The notes below the pieces were generated by a model, which worked only from the letters and a program-made list of their open reading frames with translations, was not told where the DNA came from and made no database searches. The position numbers were made by a program, and so were the translations under genes. A stretch of 64,000 nucleotides of DNA from Pseudoxanthomonas sp. Lineage in GTDB: Bacteria; Pseudomonadota; Gammaproteobacteria; Xanthomonadales; Xanthomonadaceae. The stretch's first letter is position 1. Every line of letters starts with the position of its first letter. This document shows, piece by piece, positions 16,944-24,177 of the stretch. The stretch is taken from contig NZ_CP114978.1 in NCBI RefSeq assembly GCF_027498035.1, forward strand, positions 1,860,001 to 1,924,000. The letters are read 5' to 3'.

Positions 16944-17483
16944 ATGGGCCAGATGGCATGCAGCCTGGGAGTTGCGGCAACGCAAGCAGCCGCGATCACG
17001 GGTGAAGACAAGGACTGGCGGCGGACGACGCTGACCAAACGGATCATTTCCCACATCGACAACCACTTGTTCGACGCGGAACTGTCCGGCGACACACTGC
17101 AGAGAACCTTCCATCTGTCACGCGCCACGCTTTACCGCCTCTTCCAGAACATTGGCGGGGTTGCACACCATATTCGTGCCCGCCGCCTCTCCTGGGCCCA
17201 CGCCTACCTGCGCGATCACCCGGATTGCAGCATCACCTGGGTGCTTTACGAGGCCGGCTTCAATTCCGAACGCCAGTTTCAACGAGCCTTTCAGGCGTAT
17301 TTCGGCATGGCGCCGGCCTGCTGGCGCAAGCGCTGCCAGGACTCGCATCCGCAGCATGCTGATGAGGCGCGGACGGCAAGCAAGGAACACCTGGACAGGG
17401 GCGCCTTTCGTAACTCATCGGACGCCATCCCCCATAGCAATGACCGGGGCGTTTACGAGCAGCTACGGGCAATACACGGCTGA
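16944..17483 (+). CDS. AraC-family DNA-binding protein without sensor domain
   Basis: A 179-residue protein whose residues ~30-135 form an AraC/XylS DNA-binding domain. The first helix-turn-helix contains LSGDTLQRTFHLSRATLYRLFQ; the second contains SITWVLYEAGFNSERQFQRAFQAYFG, the standard GF-S-QF-RAF signature. There is no N-terminal ligand-binding or dimerisation domain, so it is short for the family. The last ~45 residues are polar and unconserved. GGGGAG precedes the ATG. Placed head-to-head with tssB, it is a natural candidate for a T6SS regulator, by position only. Confidence 0.85.
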   Translation: MGQMACSLGVAATQAAAITGEDKDWRRTTLTKRIISHIDNHLFDAELSGDTLQRTFHLSRATLYRLFQNIGGVAHHIRARRLSWAHAYLRDHPDCSITWVLYEAGFNSERQFQRAFQAYFGMAPACWRKRCQDSHPQHADEARTASKEHLDRGAFRNSSDAIPHSNDRGVYEQLRAIHG

Positions 17484-17625
17484 GTTCCGGCCTGACGCAG
17501 TGATGCAGGCGGTCGCCCACGCCCTCCGTCAAGCAGGCACATCGAAATACGCGATAGATCCTCTCGGGATTCCAGTCCGGCCGCGTCCTGCGCAGCTGAT
17601 CGCAGCGTTTCCAGAAGCCGGATAG
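17440..17625 (+). CDS. Possible small protein overlapping the AraC-type gene
   Basis: A 61-residue frame beginning inside the regulator's unconserved tail in another reading frame. It reads like protein (RPDAVMQAVAHALRQAG, then YAIDPLGIPVRPRPAQLIAAFP) and ends just before a hairpin at 17625-17647. No clear ribosome site and no known family. It could also be the relic of a longer gene whose start was lost. Low confidence. Confidence 0.25.
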   Translation: MTGAFTSSYGQYTAEFRPDAVMQAVAHALRQAGTSKYAIDPLGIPVRPRPAQLIAAFPEAG

Positions 17626-17647
17626 CGGCGCTTCCAGGAAGCGCCGC
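17625..17647 (+). terminator. Hairpin after the AraC-type gene
   Basis: Arms GCGGCGCTTCC and GGAAGCGCCGC are perfect inverted repeats with almost no loop. There is no long T-run after it, so it may be a weak or factor-assisted terminator. Confidence 0.5.
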
Positions 17648-17795
17648 GATTCAAGCGATCAATCCGGCATCGCGCATTTTTCAGTCCAATGACTGCGCGT
17701 ATCACGCCGTTTTCGATGGGCCGACACAAATACATGACCTACACGGCAACACCAAATGATTAATCTACAAAAATATCCAGTTGGCGCCGATGATT

Positions 17796-18275
17796 TCAGG
17801 GGCCGTATACAAGCTCACCGCGCTCTACACCACCCAATGCACAAGACCCTGCCCATATACCCGGCGAGATCCGCGTCAGCCTTTTCCTTGCCAACCCATA
17901 AATCTTGTGCACCCACTCCCTACTCTCATCCAACTCCTTAGAGCTCAGGTCCGGATCCGCTTTCAAGTTCGAATACCATAGCCGCCCCCTCTTCAATGTC
18001 CTGCCATCCACCCAGGGGCGACCAAATTCAATAAATCCTGCGCCCGGATAAACCGTGGAATTTAGTTTTGCAAAACCTTCCTTATTGGAAATCAGCCCAA
18101 CCCTCGCCAAGTAGCTGGCCCGCCAATCACCATCGATGTACCCAAGATGGCGGGAGATATGGTATCCCCGCACTCCGTTGCGAACCAACAAAACCATACA
18201 AACGGTAGACCGAATTTCCTCCAAGAGAGAAACCTGGTCTTCATCAGTAAGATAAAAATTGATCTGAATTCCCAT
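17796..18275 (-). CDS. AT-rich orphan hypothetical protein
   Basis: A 159-residue protein from the ATG at 18275 (GIQINFYLTDEDQVSLLEEI). It has no signal peptide and no membrane segment, and ends RGELVYGP. It is poorer in GC than all surrounding core genes and has no partner in an operon, which suggests recent acquisition. It lies 276 bp outside the left end of the Tn7-like element, so it is not cargo of that element. I recognise no domain. There is no strong ribosome site, so the start is uncertain. Confidence 0.55.
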   Translation of the reverse strand: MGIQINFYLTDEDQVSLLEEIRSTVCMVLLVRNGVRGYHISRHLGYIDGDWRASYLARVGLISNKEGFAKLNSTVYPGAGFIEFGRPWVDGRTLKRGRLWYSNLKADPDLSSKELDESREWVHKIYGLARKRLTRISPGIWAGSCALGGVERGELVYGP

Positions 18276-18545
18276 TATTAATCGCAAGGATAATCATGCA
18301 TGGGAACGCCGCCCAACTGGATTTGACCACATCATCGCGCGAGCGAGGTATCCACACATATTGTGCAGGCACACCCATGAGCCTGATGCCCATCTAGATT
18401 GCGGCCCGACTGGCCCCTTGGCAGATAGAACCAACCGATTCGCCGCATAGCACGGCGGGAACACTCAGCACCAGAAAGCCAAACTTTGTGCTATCCACTT
18501 CATGCCTTGGCCAAACCTGCCAATCTGTGGTTTGGCGCACAAGCA
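18276..18545. other. Non-coding flank left of the transposon
   Basis: About 270 bp with no supported gene, lying between the orphan gene and the transposon's left target duplication. In the uninterrupted chromosome this DNA would have lain directly downstream of the tRNA-Ile2 gene. Confidence 0.5.
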
Positions 18546-18550
18546 GCCTG
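18546..18550. repeat. Left target-site duplication GCCTG
   Basis: GCCTG directly precedes the left terminus TGTTCC. The same five bases follow the right terminus at 39515-39519. A 5-bp duplication is the hallmark of Tn7-family transposition. Confidence 0.9.
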
Positions 18551-18622
18551 TGTTCCTGAAGGCATAAGTTGGCCGCCAATTAAAAGCGTAAGTTGGCGGG
18601 ATAGGCCAAGATAGAAGTTCGG
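18551..18622 (+). repeat. Left transposon end with TnsB-like binding sites
   Basis: After the terminal TGT, the motif (G/C)(A/G)TAAGTTGG occurs at 18564-18572 and 18588-18596, and a weaker copy (GAAGTTCGG) at 18614-18622, spaced 24-26 bp. The distance from TGT to the first ATAA equals that in Tn6677, whose sites read CCATAAATTGATA. The comparison with Tn6677 is from memory. Confidence 0.75.
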
Positions 18623-18650
18623 CCCCCATCGGCTCGATCCAATCAGGTCG

Positions 18651-19493
18651 ATGAGCGGCTATGCTTCGAGCAGGCTCACTTGCTTGAACACAGTGCAAGA
18701 CATCACAGAAAAGGCCCTGGCCGACCAGATACGCCGATTCATAGGCGTCGTAGTCTCATATGTGATCCCTCTGATCGCGATCGTCGTTCCGACGCTCTAT
18801 TTTGTAGGCCGCTTGCACCGCGAGGCCTACTGGCGCTCGTTCGGTGTGTCTGCAAGCATCATGAAATATCCGTCAGAGGACTACGTCTATTTCGGCTTTA
18901 GCCTTGTCATCAAGTCTGTTCTAAAGGCCTTCTCTTGGACTCCATTCGGCGCACTGGGAGTTTGGGCTGCTGCAATGCTCTCGGCGCTGCTAATCCTGAT
19001 ACTTGTAAGAGCGCTACAGCTGGCCTTCGAGAGATGGCTTAGGAAGAAGGCGCTAACCATCCGGCGTGCGCGGCGTCGATCACCAGGATCACGAAAGAGT
19101 CCTGCGTGGCGATATCTGGCGACTCTGTGGCCGTTACAGTGGATAAACACTGGTTTCCTTGGCTTTTTGATCGTCTTGATGGCGATTTTTGGATCAGTTC
19201 TACTGGCCGATCACGTAGGGAAGGACGACGCGAAGCAAGACCGAGCGTACTTCACAGGATCGGGCACGGTTGGAAATTATGAAACAAGACTGCTTGCTCA
19301 CATCAAAGGTGAGGACGAAGCCCAGAGCGGAGTTGTAATTGGTTGCTCAGAGGCGTGGTGTGCTCTAGCTCGCCGTGGCGACGTTGTCGCAGTCGCCATT
19401 TCAGACATCGAGCGATTCGACCATTGCGCCAAATCAATCAAGCTCAAGAACGAAAATTGGGTGTGTGATCCCATGGGAAATGTCACGCCCTGA
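18651..19493 (+). CDS. Membrane protein of unknown function
   Basis: A 280-residue protein with three predicted membrane segments: VVVSYVIPLIAIVVPTLYFVG near residue 35, ALGVWAAAMLSALLILILV near 100 and TGFLGFLIVLMAIFGSVLLA near 170. A basic loop (RRARRRSPGSRK) lies between the second and third. The C-terminal ~100 residues form a soluble domain ending CDPMGNVTP. It is the first gene inside the left transposon end, about 30 bp after the last TnsB-like site. The start at 18651 is the first ATG with AGG upstream; a GTG at 18690 is also possible. Family not recognised. Membrane effectors are common in defence systems, but no partner is evident. Confidence 0.6.
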   Translation: MSGYASSRLTCLNTVQDITEKALADQIRRFIGVVVSYVIPLIAIVVPTLYFVGRLHREAYWRSFGVSASIMKYPSEDYVYFGFSLVIKSVLKAFSWTPFGALGVWAAAMLSALLILILVRALQLAFERWLRKKALTIRRARRRSPGSRKSPAWRYLATLWPLQWINTGFLGFLIVLMAIFGSVLLADHVGKDDAKQDRAYFTGSGTVGNYETRLLAHIKGEDEAQSGVVIGCSEAWCALARRGDVVAVAISDIERFDHCAKSIKLKNENWVCDPMGNVTP

Positions 19494-19539
19494 TTTCTGG
19501 CCTTCTCTGATCAATGAGCGAAATGCGCGCAATGAAATT

Positions 19540-19818
19540 CTAGCGAATTTCGTACCAGGCGAGTCCGTGGTAGCCCTGCGGGTGGGAAACCGTCGTGTAA
19601 ATCTGTTGGCCGCTAATCTCAAACCAAGCAAGTCCGTGATATCCATCGGGATGGCATACGGTTGTATAGATCTGGTTGCCTCTGATCTCAAACCATGCGA
19701 GCCCGCTGTATCCATCGGGATGGCTGACGGTTGTATAGATTTGATTGCCTCTGATCTCAAACCACGCGAGCCCGTGGTATCCATCGGGATGACTAGTTGT
19801 CGTGTAGATGCCTGCCAT
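19540..19818 (-). CDS. Small protein made of four 23-residue repeats
   Basis: A 92-residue protein consisting almost entirely of four tandem repeats of the type IYTTVSHPDGYHGLAWFEI + RGNQ. Each has conserved Tyr, His-Pro-Asp-Gly-Tyr, Gly-Leu-Ala-Trp and Glu-Ile, which suggests short beta-hairpins, perhaps forming a small beta-propeller-like or ligand-binding array. The DNA repeats are 69 bp and closely similar, so copy number could change by slippage or recombination. It starts at 19818 immediately after the stop codon of the upstream gene, so the two are surely cotranscribed. The upstream protein ends with a related-looking LPNGYSRGI. No family recognised. Confidence 0.6.
   Translation of the reverse strand: MAGIYTTTSHPDGYHGLAWFEIRGNQIYTTVSHPDGYSGLAWFEIRGNQIYTTVCHPDGYHGLAWFEISGQQIYTTVSHPQGYHGLAWYEIR
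19548..19812. repeat. 69-bp tandem repeats (4 copies)
   Basis: Four imperfect 69-bp units run head to tail within the repeat-protein gene. The invariant cores read (on the plus strand) TATCCATCGGGATG or close variants, and each unit also carries CTGATCTCAAACCA or a close variant. Boundaries are approximate. Confidence 0.8.
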
Positions 19819-20124
19819 CTAGATGCCTCGACTGTAACCATTGGGAAGATTGCCGGTCCAAAGTGCCATTTCGCATCCGCTTTGATCCATAACTTTCATC
19901 GCGCGAAGTTCCGGGTGCATGTCGAGCAGTTGGGACAGCTCAAGCAGAACGTCCTCCGGAATCGCACACTGACCAAGCCAAGAGACATCTGACCCTCTGC
20001 GTAAGCGGTCCAAGCCCTCCAGTTGGCTTACTCGCGAAACTTGGTAACCAGTGCCTGAAGACCTCAAGCTGAATTCGAGAATCTGAGCGCTATGGTCTTC
20101 GGCCGGATAGTCAGTGTCTGCCAT
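19819..20124 (-). CDS. Hypothetical protein cotranscribed with the repeat protein
   Basis: A 101-residue acidic protein from the ATG at 20124 (ADTDYPAEDHSAQILEFSLRSS); a longer frame to 20187 exists but runs into the operator palindrome. The middle has a leucine-rich helical run (IPEDVLLELSQLLDMHPELRAMKV), the end has MALWTGNLPNGYSRGI. It stops exactly one base before the ATG of the repeat-protein gene. The upstream region is shared with the divergent HTH gene that precedes tnsAB. Unknown family. Confidence 0.5.
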   Translation of the reverse strand: MADTDYPAEDHSAQILEFSLRSSGTGYQVSRVSQLEGLDRLRRGSDVSWLGQCAIPEDVLLELSQLLDMHPELRAMKVMDQSGCEMALWTGNLPNGYSRGI

Positions 20125-20172
20125 TTTTATCAGTTCCTTTGCAGTGGGAAGCTCATCTACTAGGCGACATGC

Positions 20173-20191
20173 ATCTGTGGCAGTCACAGAT
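20173..20191. promoter_or_regulatory. 19-bp palindrome, likely operator
   Basis: ATCTGTG-GCAGT-CACAGAT is a perfect 7+7 inverted repeat with a 5-bp centre. It lies between the leftward gene start (20124) and the rightward HTH gene start (20310). A binding site for the HTH protein is the simplest reading, by inference. Confidence 0.55.
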
Positions 20192-20242
20192 CATTCGGGA
20201 GTCGAAGTGCGATATAAATATATCAATCAAATCAATGACTTG

Positions 20243-20262
20243 CATTGTACGGCATTGTGCGG
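20243..20262. promoter_or_regulatory. Tandem 10-bp repeats upstream of the HTH gene
   Basis: CATTGTACGG is followed directly by CATTGTGCGG, 9/10 identical, about 50 bp before the GTG start. The spacing of 10 bp, one helical turn, is typical of paired operator half-sites. AT-rich DNA (ATATAAATATATC) lies just upstream and could hold a -10 element. Confidence 0.45.
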
Positions 20263-20309
20263 TATTTGTTCGTACTGGCAGCTCTTATACGGATAGAACG
20301 GGACTAACA

Positions 20310-20591
20310 GTGGCCAGTTCAGACGAGATAGCAATGCCGCGCCCAGAAGCCGCTCAGTGGAGCGCGTTGCCGTCTGGAGTAATTATCCCGAACAGCCCGA
20401 TTCTTTCGGCGGCGGACACCGCACGCCTGATGGGTTTTCCGTCACGCGAGGCGTTGGCCAAGGCGCGTCGAACGGGGCGTCTCGAGGTTGAGATGTTCCA
20501 GCTGTCGGGCCGTCGTGGCTGGTTCGCCCGAAGAGAAGAGATCTGCGCCTGGCTACAGCAATCGCTGAACAATAAGGAGGTGGCCTCATGA
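20310..20591 (+). CDS. Small helix-turn-helix protein, probable transposition regulator
   Basis: A 93-residue protein using GTG at 20310 (or ATG at 20334). Residues ~35-85 read ILSAADTARLMGFPSREALAKARRTGRLEVEMFQL, then RRGWFARREEICAWL. This resembles AlpA/excisionase or MerR-type winged-helix proteins that select a helix start with 'sAadtArlmG'. It lies directly before the tns operon, separated by a terminator-like hairpin, and behind a palindrome and direct repeats. Small HTH regulators precede tns or cas genes in other Tn7-like elements, so autoregulation and control of tnsAB are likely, by inference. Confidence 0.65.
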   Translation: MASSDEIAMPRPEAAQWSALPSGVIIPNSPILSAADTARLMGFPSREALAKARRTGRLEVEMFQLSGRRGWFARREEICAWLQQSLNNKEVAS

Positions 20592-20619
20592 GCTAGTTAG
20601 CCACGGGGCCCTCAAAAGC

Positions 20620-20650
20620 AAAGGCCGCACATTTGCAGTGTGCGGCCTTT
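20620..20650 (+). terminator. Strong hairpin between the HTH gene and tnsAB
   Basis: Arms AAAGGCCGCAC and GTGCGGCCTTT (11 bp, perfect) around a 9-base loop. The arms begin with A and end with T, so it can act in both directions. It should separate transcription of the regulator from that of tnsAB or form an attenuator. Confidence 0.8.
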
Positions 20651-20779
20651 GGTCTAGCGTACGGATTCTCGCCCGTCGCTAGATATTGCGAGCAGCCCTC
20701 CAGGTAAGTCAAGCCCCGCGGCCACTGCCGCGTGCCTTCTCTTTTCTCCGCCGCGGGCCACCGCGGTGCAGGAGGTCGT

Positions 20780-23155
20780 ATGCCTATCACTGCTGCCGAA
20801 TTCAGGAACTATGCGAGACGTCTGGGATTGTCAGAGCTCGCGATCGACTATGTGAGCCAAGCTAGGTCTAGCGCACCCGCCCGTAGAGTTGAGTCGAATG
20901 AGGTAAACAACACCGTCTGGCGCTATCCGAGCGCCAAGATGGGGACCACCGTGGCATTGGAAAGCTCCGAAGAGTTCACGCTCGCCATCCAGTTGGAATA
21001 TGACGAGGAGGTCCTCGAATACTGGGAGCAGCCGCCCAGCGTTGCTCTTGCTGTTAGCGATAAGAGAGGTCGTCTTAGCCGCCGTCACTACGTTCCGGAC
21101 TTCCTGGTGATTAGGCGAAGTGAAGTCCAGGTCGTCCAAGTCAAACCCGCCGATCAATGCGAGCGACTGTCTCATGAGTACCCGCATCGCTGGAGCTGGA
21201 GCAAAGGGGTAGCTGACGACACCGCTGCTTCTGAACGCTTCAAAGAATTGGGCTTGCCTCATCTAGTCTATTCAAGCGGTCAGGCACACAAAATCCGCGC
21301 GGATAATTACCGTTTGTTGCTTCATGTTCGAGGTGCGGGCGTCGAACTGGAGGTCGCGAGGCGCCTATGTAAGGCCGTAGCTGCGCTCTCTGTCGATGCA
21401 GTGATCAGTATGGGGCAGCTCATGCTCTCTTCTGGCATTACGACAGCCACGCCGGTAGTGCGACTCGTGGAGCTCGGCGAACTCTTCACTGACCTAGACC
21501 GTTGGAGACTGTCCGCGCCAGACGAGTGCTTCATTTCGCGATCCAAAAATGCAATAGGAGCACACGTTTCCGCACAGATAGCACTAGCAGGCGCCGGTGG
21601 CATGGTGAGCCAGCTGTCGAGCGCGGAGCTACAGGAGGCCCATCATCGACTTCTCACCATACGTGGAGAAATTCAGACCCACAGGTCCCGCAGAAGTATC
21701 AGCCGGTGGAGGAAGAGGCTGCAAGCATCAGGAGGAGACGTCCTCGGTCTCAGGCCACACCATCGCAGCAAGGGAAACCGGACTCCGCGCCTCTCTGATG
21801 GCGAGGAGGGCTTACTCACATCATCTTTGCGGGAGCACTACCTTAGCCACCTCTGCACTTCACGCTTTGCGGCTTACGGCCAATACCTAGTCGACCATCA
21901 AGAGGCTGTTGCAAGAAAGGCGCTGCCTAAGTCCTCAGTACCAGTCGCATATCCAACGTATGTGGCCCGAATCAAGCGTATTCCTAAAGAACAGTTGGCG
22001 GCCGAACGCAGCGGTAAGCGCGCCGCCGCCGCTGCAGCGCAACCTGTTGCTCCGATCTTTAAGCGCCTTTCTTCCATCAGAGCCTTCGAACGTGCGCATG
22101 TTGATCATTACCTCTGCGACATCCATGTAGTGATCGCGGAAGGGGAAAAGAGATACACGCGACGCCCTCAACTTACAGCGATGCGCGACGAAGCGACTGG
22201 CGCTGTGCTCGCTGTATCACTAAGTTTCATGCCTCCAAGTCGTCGGAGTTGCCTTTCTGTCATCCGAGACTGTGTTAGACGACATGGGCGGCTACCAGAG
22301 ACGATCGTGGTCGACAACGGAGCGGAGTTCCATTCCGAGTACTTCGAAGTCGTACTTGCTCGGCTAGGCGTGGCAATTCAGCGTCGACCACCAGGGCGTC
22401 CCAGGTACGGAAGCACGATCGAAGCATGGTTTCACTCCTTAAAGGCGTTCTTGAGCGCACAACATGGCAACACCAACAATGACGCTAGGGGTCGTTCTGC
22501 AGTCGCAAGTCACAAAGGAAGAGCACATGCAGCTTGGACGCTCTTTGAGGCTTATAGCGCAATCGATCGGTTCGCGTTTGAGCTCTTCAATTCGAGTGCG
22601 GCACGCAGCGACGTCGATAGTCGATCCACCAAGTCAGAAAACGCCCTAGCGCTCTTTCCTGAGAGTGGTGTGTCGGTCGCATTCGACTCCGAATTCTTGG
22701 CGCTTACTGCGGTGCCGCTCAAGAGACCGCTTAAGGTGGATTTCGCGCGCGGAATTCGTCACCTCGGCCGTTGGTTCAGTCACTCAAAGCTATTCGAGTC
22801 AAAAAATTATGACACGAGACTCAGGGTCTTCGAAGAGCCTTGGGATATGAATACCTTGTATGCAGACGTAAACGGCGTGCTGGTCCCGTGTCGTTACGCT
22901 TCTCTGTCGACAGTTGACCTCACGAAGGACTTCGCTCCTGCTCTCGAGTCCATCAGAAATCTAGAGTGCTCGGATGTGCGCGGCTTGCTTTTGAAGGAGC
23001 AAACCGTTACATCGGCCAGGCTGACCAGGCTACTTGCTGAGGGAACCCCTGCGAAGACAGCTACGCCAGAGAAGGCCACGCGATCGACAACAAGAAAAAG
23101 GCCGAAGAAACGCCATATTGCGGCCGCGGCGCTCAAGACGGAGTACTGGTCATGA
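20780..23155 (+). CDS. tnsAB: TnsA-TnsB fusion transposase
   Basis: One 791-residue polypeptide joins both Tn7 transposase activities. Residues ~1-200 are a TnsA-like endonuclease that cuts the 5' ends: Glu73, Asp107 (in VPDFLV), Gln120 and Lys122 (QVK) match the E-D-QxK set. Residues ~330-700 are a TnsB-type DDE integrase that cuts and joins 3' ends: Asp442 (VDHY), Asp512 (VVDNGAEF) and Glu548 (TIEAWFH), with D-E spacing of 36. Both sites look intact, so cut-and-paste is expected. The basic C-terminus probably contacts TnsC. The start at 20780 has GGAGG 5 bp upstream; the longer frame lacks a site. The tnsC start overlaps its stop (ATGA). Confidence 0.93.
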   Translation: MPITAAEFRNYARRLGLSELAIDYVSQARSSAPARRVESNEVNNTVWRYPSAKMGTTVALESSEEFTLAIQLEYDEEVLEYWEQPPSVALAVSDKRGRLSRRHYVPDFLVIRRSEVQVVQVKPADQCERLSHEYPHRWSWSKGVADDTAASERFKELGLPHLVYSSGQAHKIRADNYRLLLHVRGAGVELEVARRLCKAVAALSVDAVISMGQLMLSSGITTATPVVRLVELGELFTDLDRWRLSAPDECFISRSKNAIGAHVSAQIALAGAGGMVSQLSSAELQEAHHRLLTIRGEIQTHRSRRSISRWRKRLQASGGDVLGLRPHHRSKGNRTPRLSDGEEGLLTSSLREHYLSHLCTSRFAAYGQYLVDHQEAVARKALPKSSVPVAYPTYVARIKRIPKEQLAAERSGKRAAAAAAQPVAPIFKRLSSIRAFERAHVDHYLCDIHVVIAEGEKRYTRRPQLTAMRDEATGAVLAVSLSFMPPSRRSCLSVIRDCVRRHGRLPETIVVDNGAEFHSEYFEVVLARLGVAIQRRPPGRPRYGSTIEAWFHSLKAFLSAQHGNTNNDARGRSAVASHKGRAHAAWTLFEAYSAIDRFAFELFNSSAARSDVDSRSTKSENALALFPESGVSVAFDSEFLALTAVPLKRPLKVDFARGIRHLGRWFSHSKLFESKNYDTRLRVFEEPWDMNTLYADVNGVLVPCRYASLSTVDLTKDFAPALESIRNLECSDVRGLLLKEQTVTSARLTRLLAEGTPAKTATPEKATRSTTRKRPKKRHIAAAALKTEYWS

Positions 23156-24177
23156 AGCCCCTTCGCGACAGCATCGCCAATGCCAAGGTGAGACACCTAC
23201 ACTTCGACCAGACCATTAAAGCTACCGTTTCGCAAATAACATTTGCCGTACCAGGCACCGTTCTGGCGCTCGTGGGTCCAACTCGGGTGGGAAAAAGTAC
23301 GGCCATCCGTGCGGCGGCGAAGCAGGTCTATCCGAGGACGAAGGATGGATACATCCCCTACGTGATCGTCGACTGTAGTCGGACCGATGCTGGCTTTATG
23401 TCGATGCGATATCTGACGCTTGACCTACTTGGTCAGTTGGAGCATCCGTTCTACGGTGCATCGAGCGGCAAGTCCCGCGTATCTCAGACCGAAACGAACG
23501 CAAGGCTGGCACTCCGCAGAGCGGTCAAGTACAGAGAGACCAAGCTGATCATCGTTGACGAAGCGCATCATCTGCTGAGGATCAAGAATAGCGGCGGGAG
23601 GGAGGCCGCGCTTGAATCGCTGAAGTGCTTAGGCAACGAGACTGGCGCGGTGATCGTGCTGGTTGGGAGCTACGAGTTACTGAAGGGTTGCTTCTGTTCC
23701 GCGCACTTCAATGGCAGGCTCACGCTAATTGAGTTTCCTCGCTATGGCACAAGCGATCTTCAAATGAAGCAGTTTGAGTCGATCCTGGCGACCTTCGATC
23801 AGCTTCTTCCATGGGCAAAGGACAATTCGCTCCTTTCAATGAGCGACCTTGTCTACGACGGCACTCTAGGCTCGTGTGGCCTTGTCACTAGCTGGGTTCT
23901 CGCGGCACTTGGGAAGATGGATGCCTCAGGTGCTACGCGCCTAAGGAAGGAGCACTTTCGGAACGTACGCTATCTGCAGCAGATCGATGCCATAGCCAGT
24001 GAGATCAACTATGGAGAGAATGTTCTGAGGCCTGTCGAGAAGGAAGGCCATGGAAAAGATGCGAGCAGCACATCTTCAACAGATGAGAGGGGAGTGGGCC
24101 GGAAATTTCGACGCCTGAAGCCAGGCAGGCGAAACCCGGCGCGTGACTCCATCAGTAGGCCTAAGGTGGTGCCATGA
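23152..24177 (+). CDS. tnsC: AAA+ transposition regulator TnsC
   Basis: A 341-residue AAA+ ATPase linking target choice to transposase. Walker A is VGPTRVGKST (42-50 region) and Walker B is KLIIVDEAHH (Asp136, Glu137). It is shorter than Tn7 TnsC (about 555 residues) and closer to the compact TnsC of CRISPR-associated Tn7 relatives. The C-terminal tail is basic (RRLKPGRRNPARD). It overlaps tnsAB by 4 bp and tniQ by 4 bp, so the three form a tight operon. Confidence 0.92.
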   Translation: MKPLRDSIANAKVRHLHFDQTIKATVSQITFAVPGTVLALVGPTRVGKSTAIRAAAKQVYPRTKDGYIPYVIVDCSRTDAGFMSMRYLTLDLLGQLEHPFYGASSGKSRVSQTETNARLALRRAVKYRETKLIIVDEAHHLLRIKNSGGREAALESLKCLGNETGAVIVLVGSYELLKGCFCSAHFNGRLTLIEFPRYGTSDLQMKQFESILATFDQLLPWAKDNSLLSMSDLVYDGTLGSCGLVTSWVLAALGKMDASGATRLRKEHFRNVRYLQQIDAIASEINYGENVLRPVEKEGHGKDASSTSSTDERGVGRKFRRLKPGRRNPARDSISRPKVVP

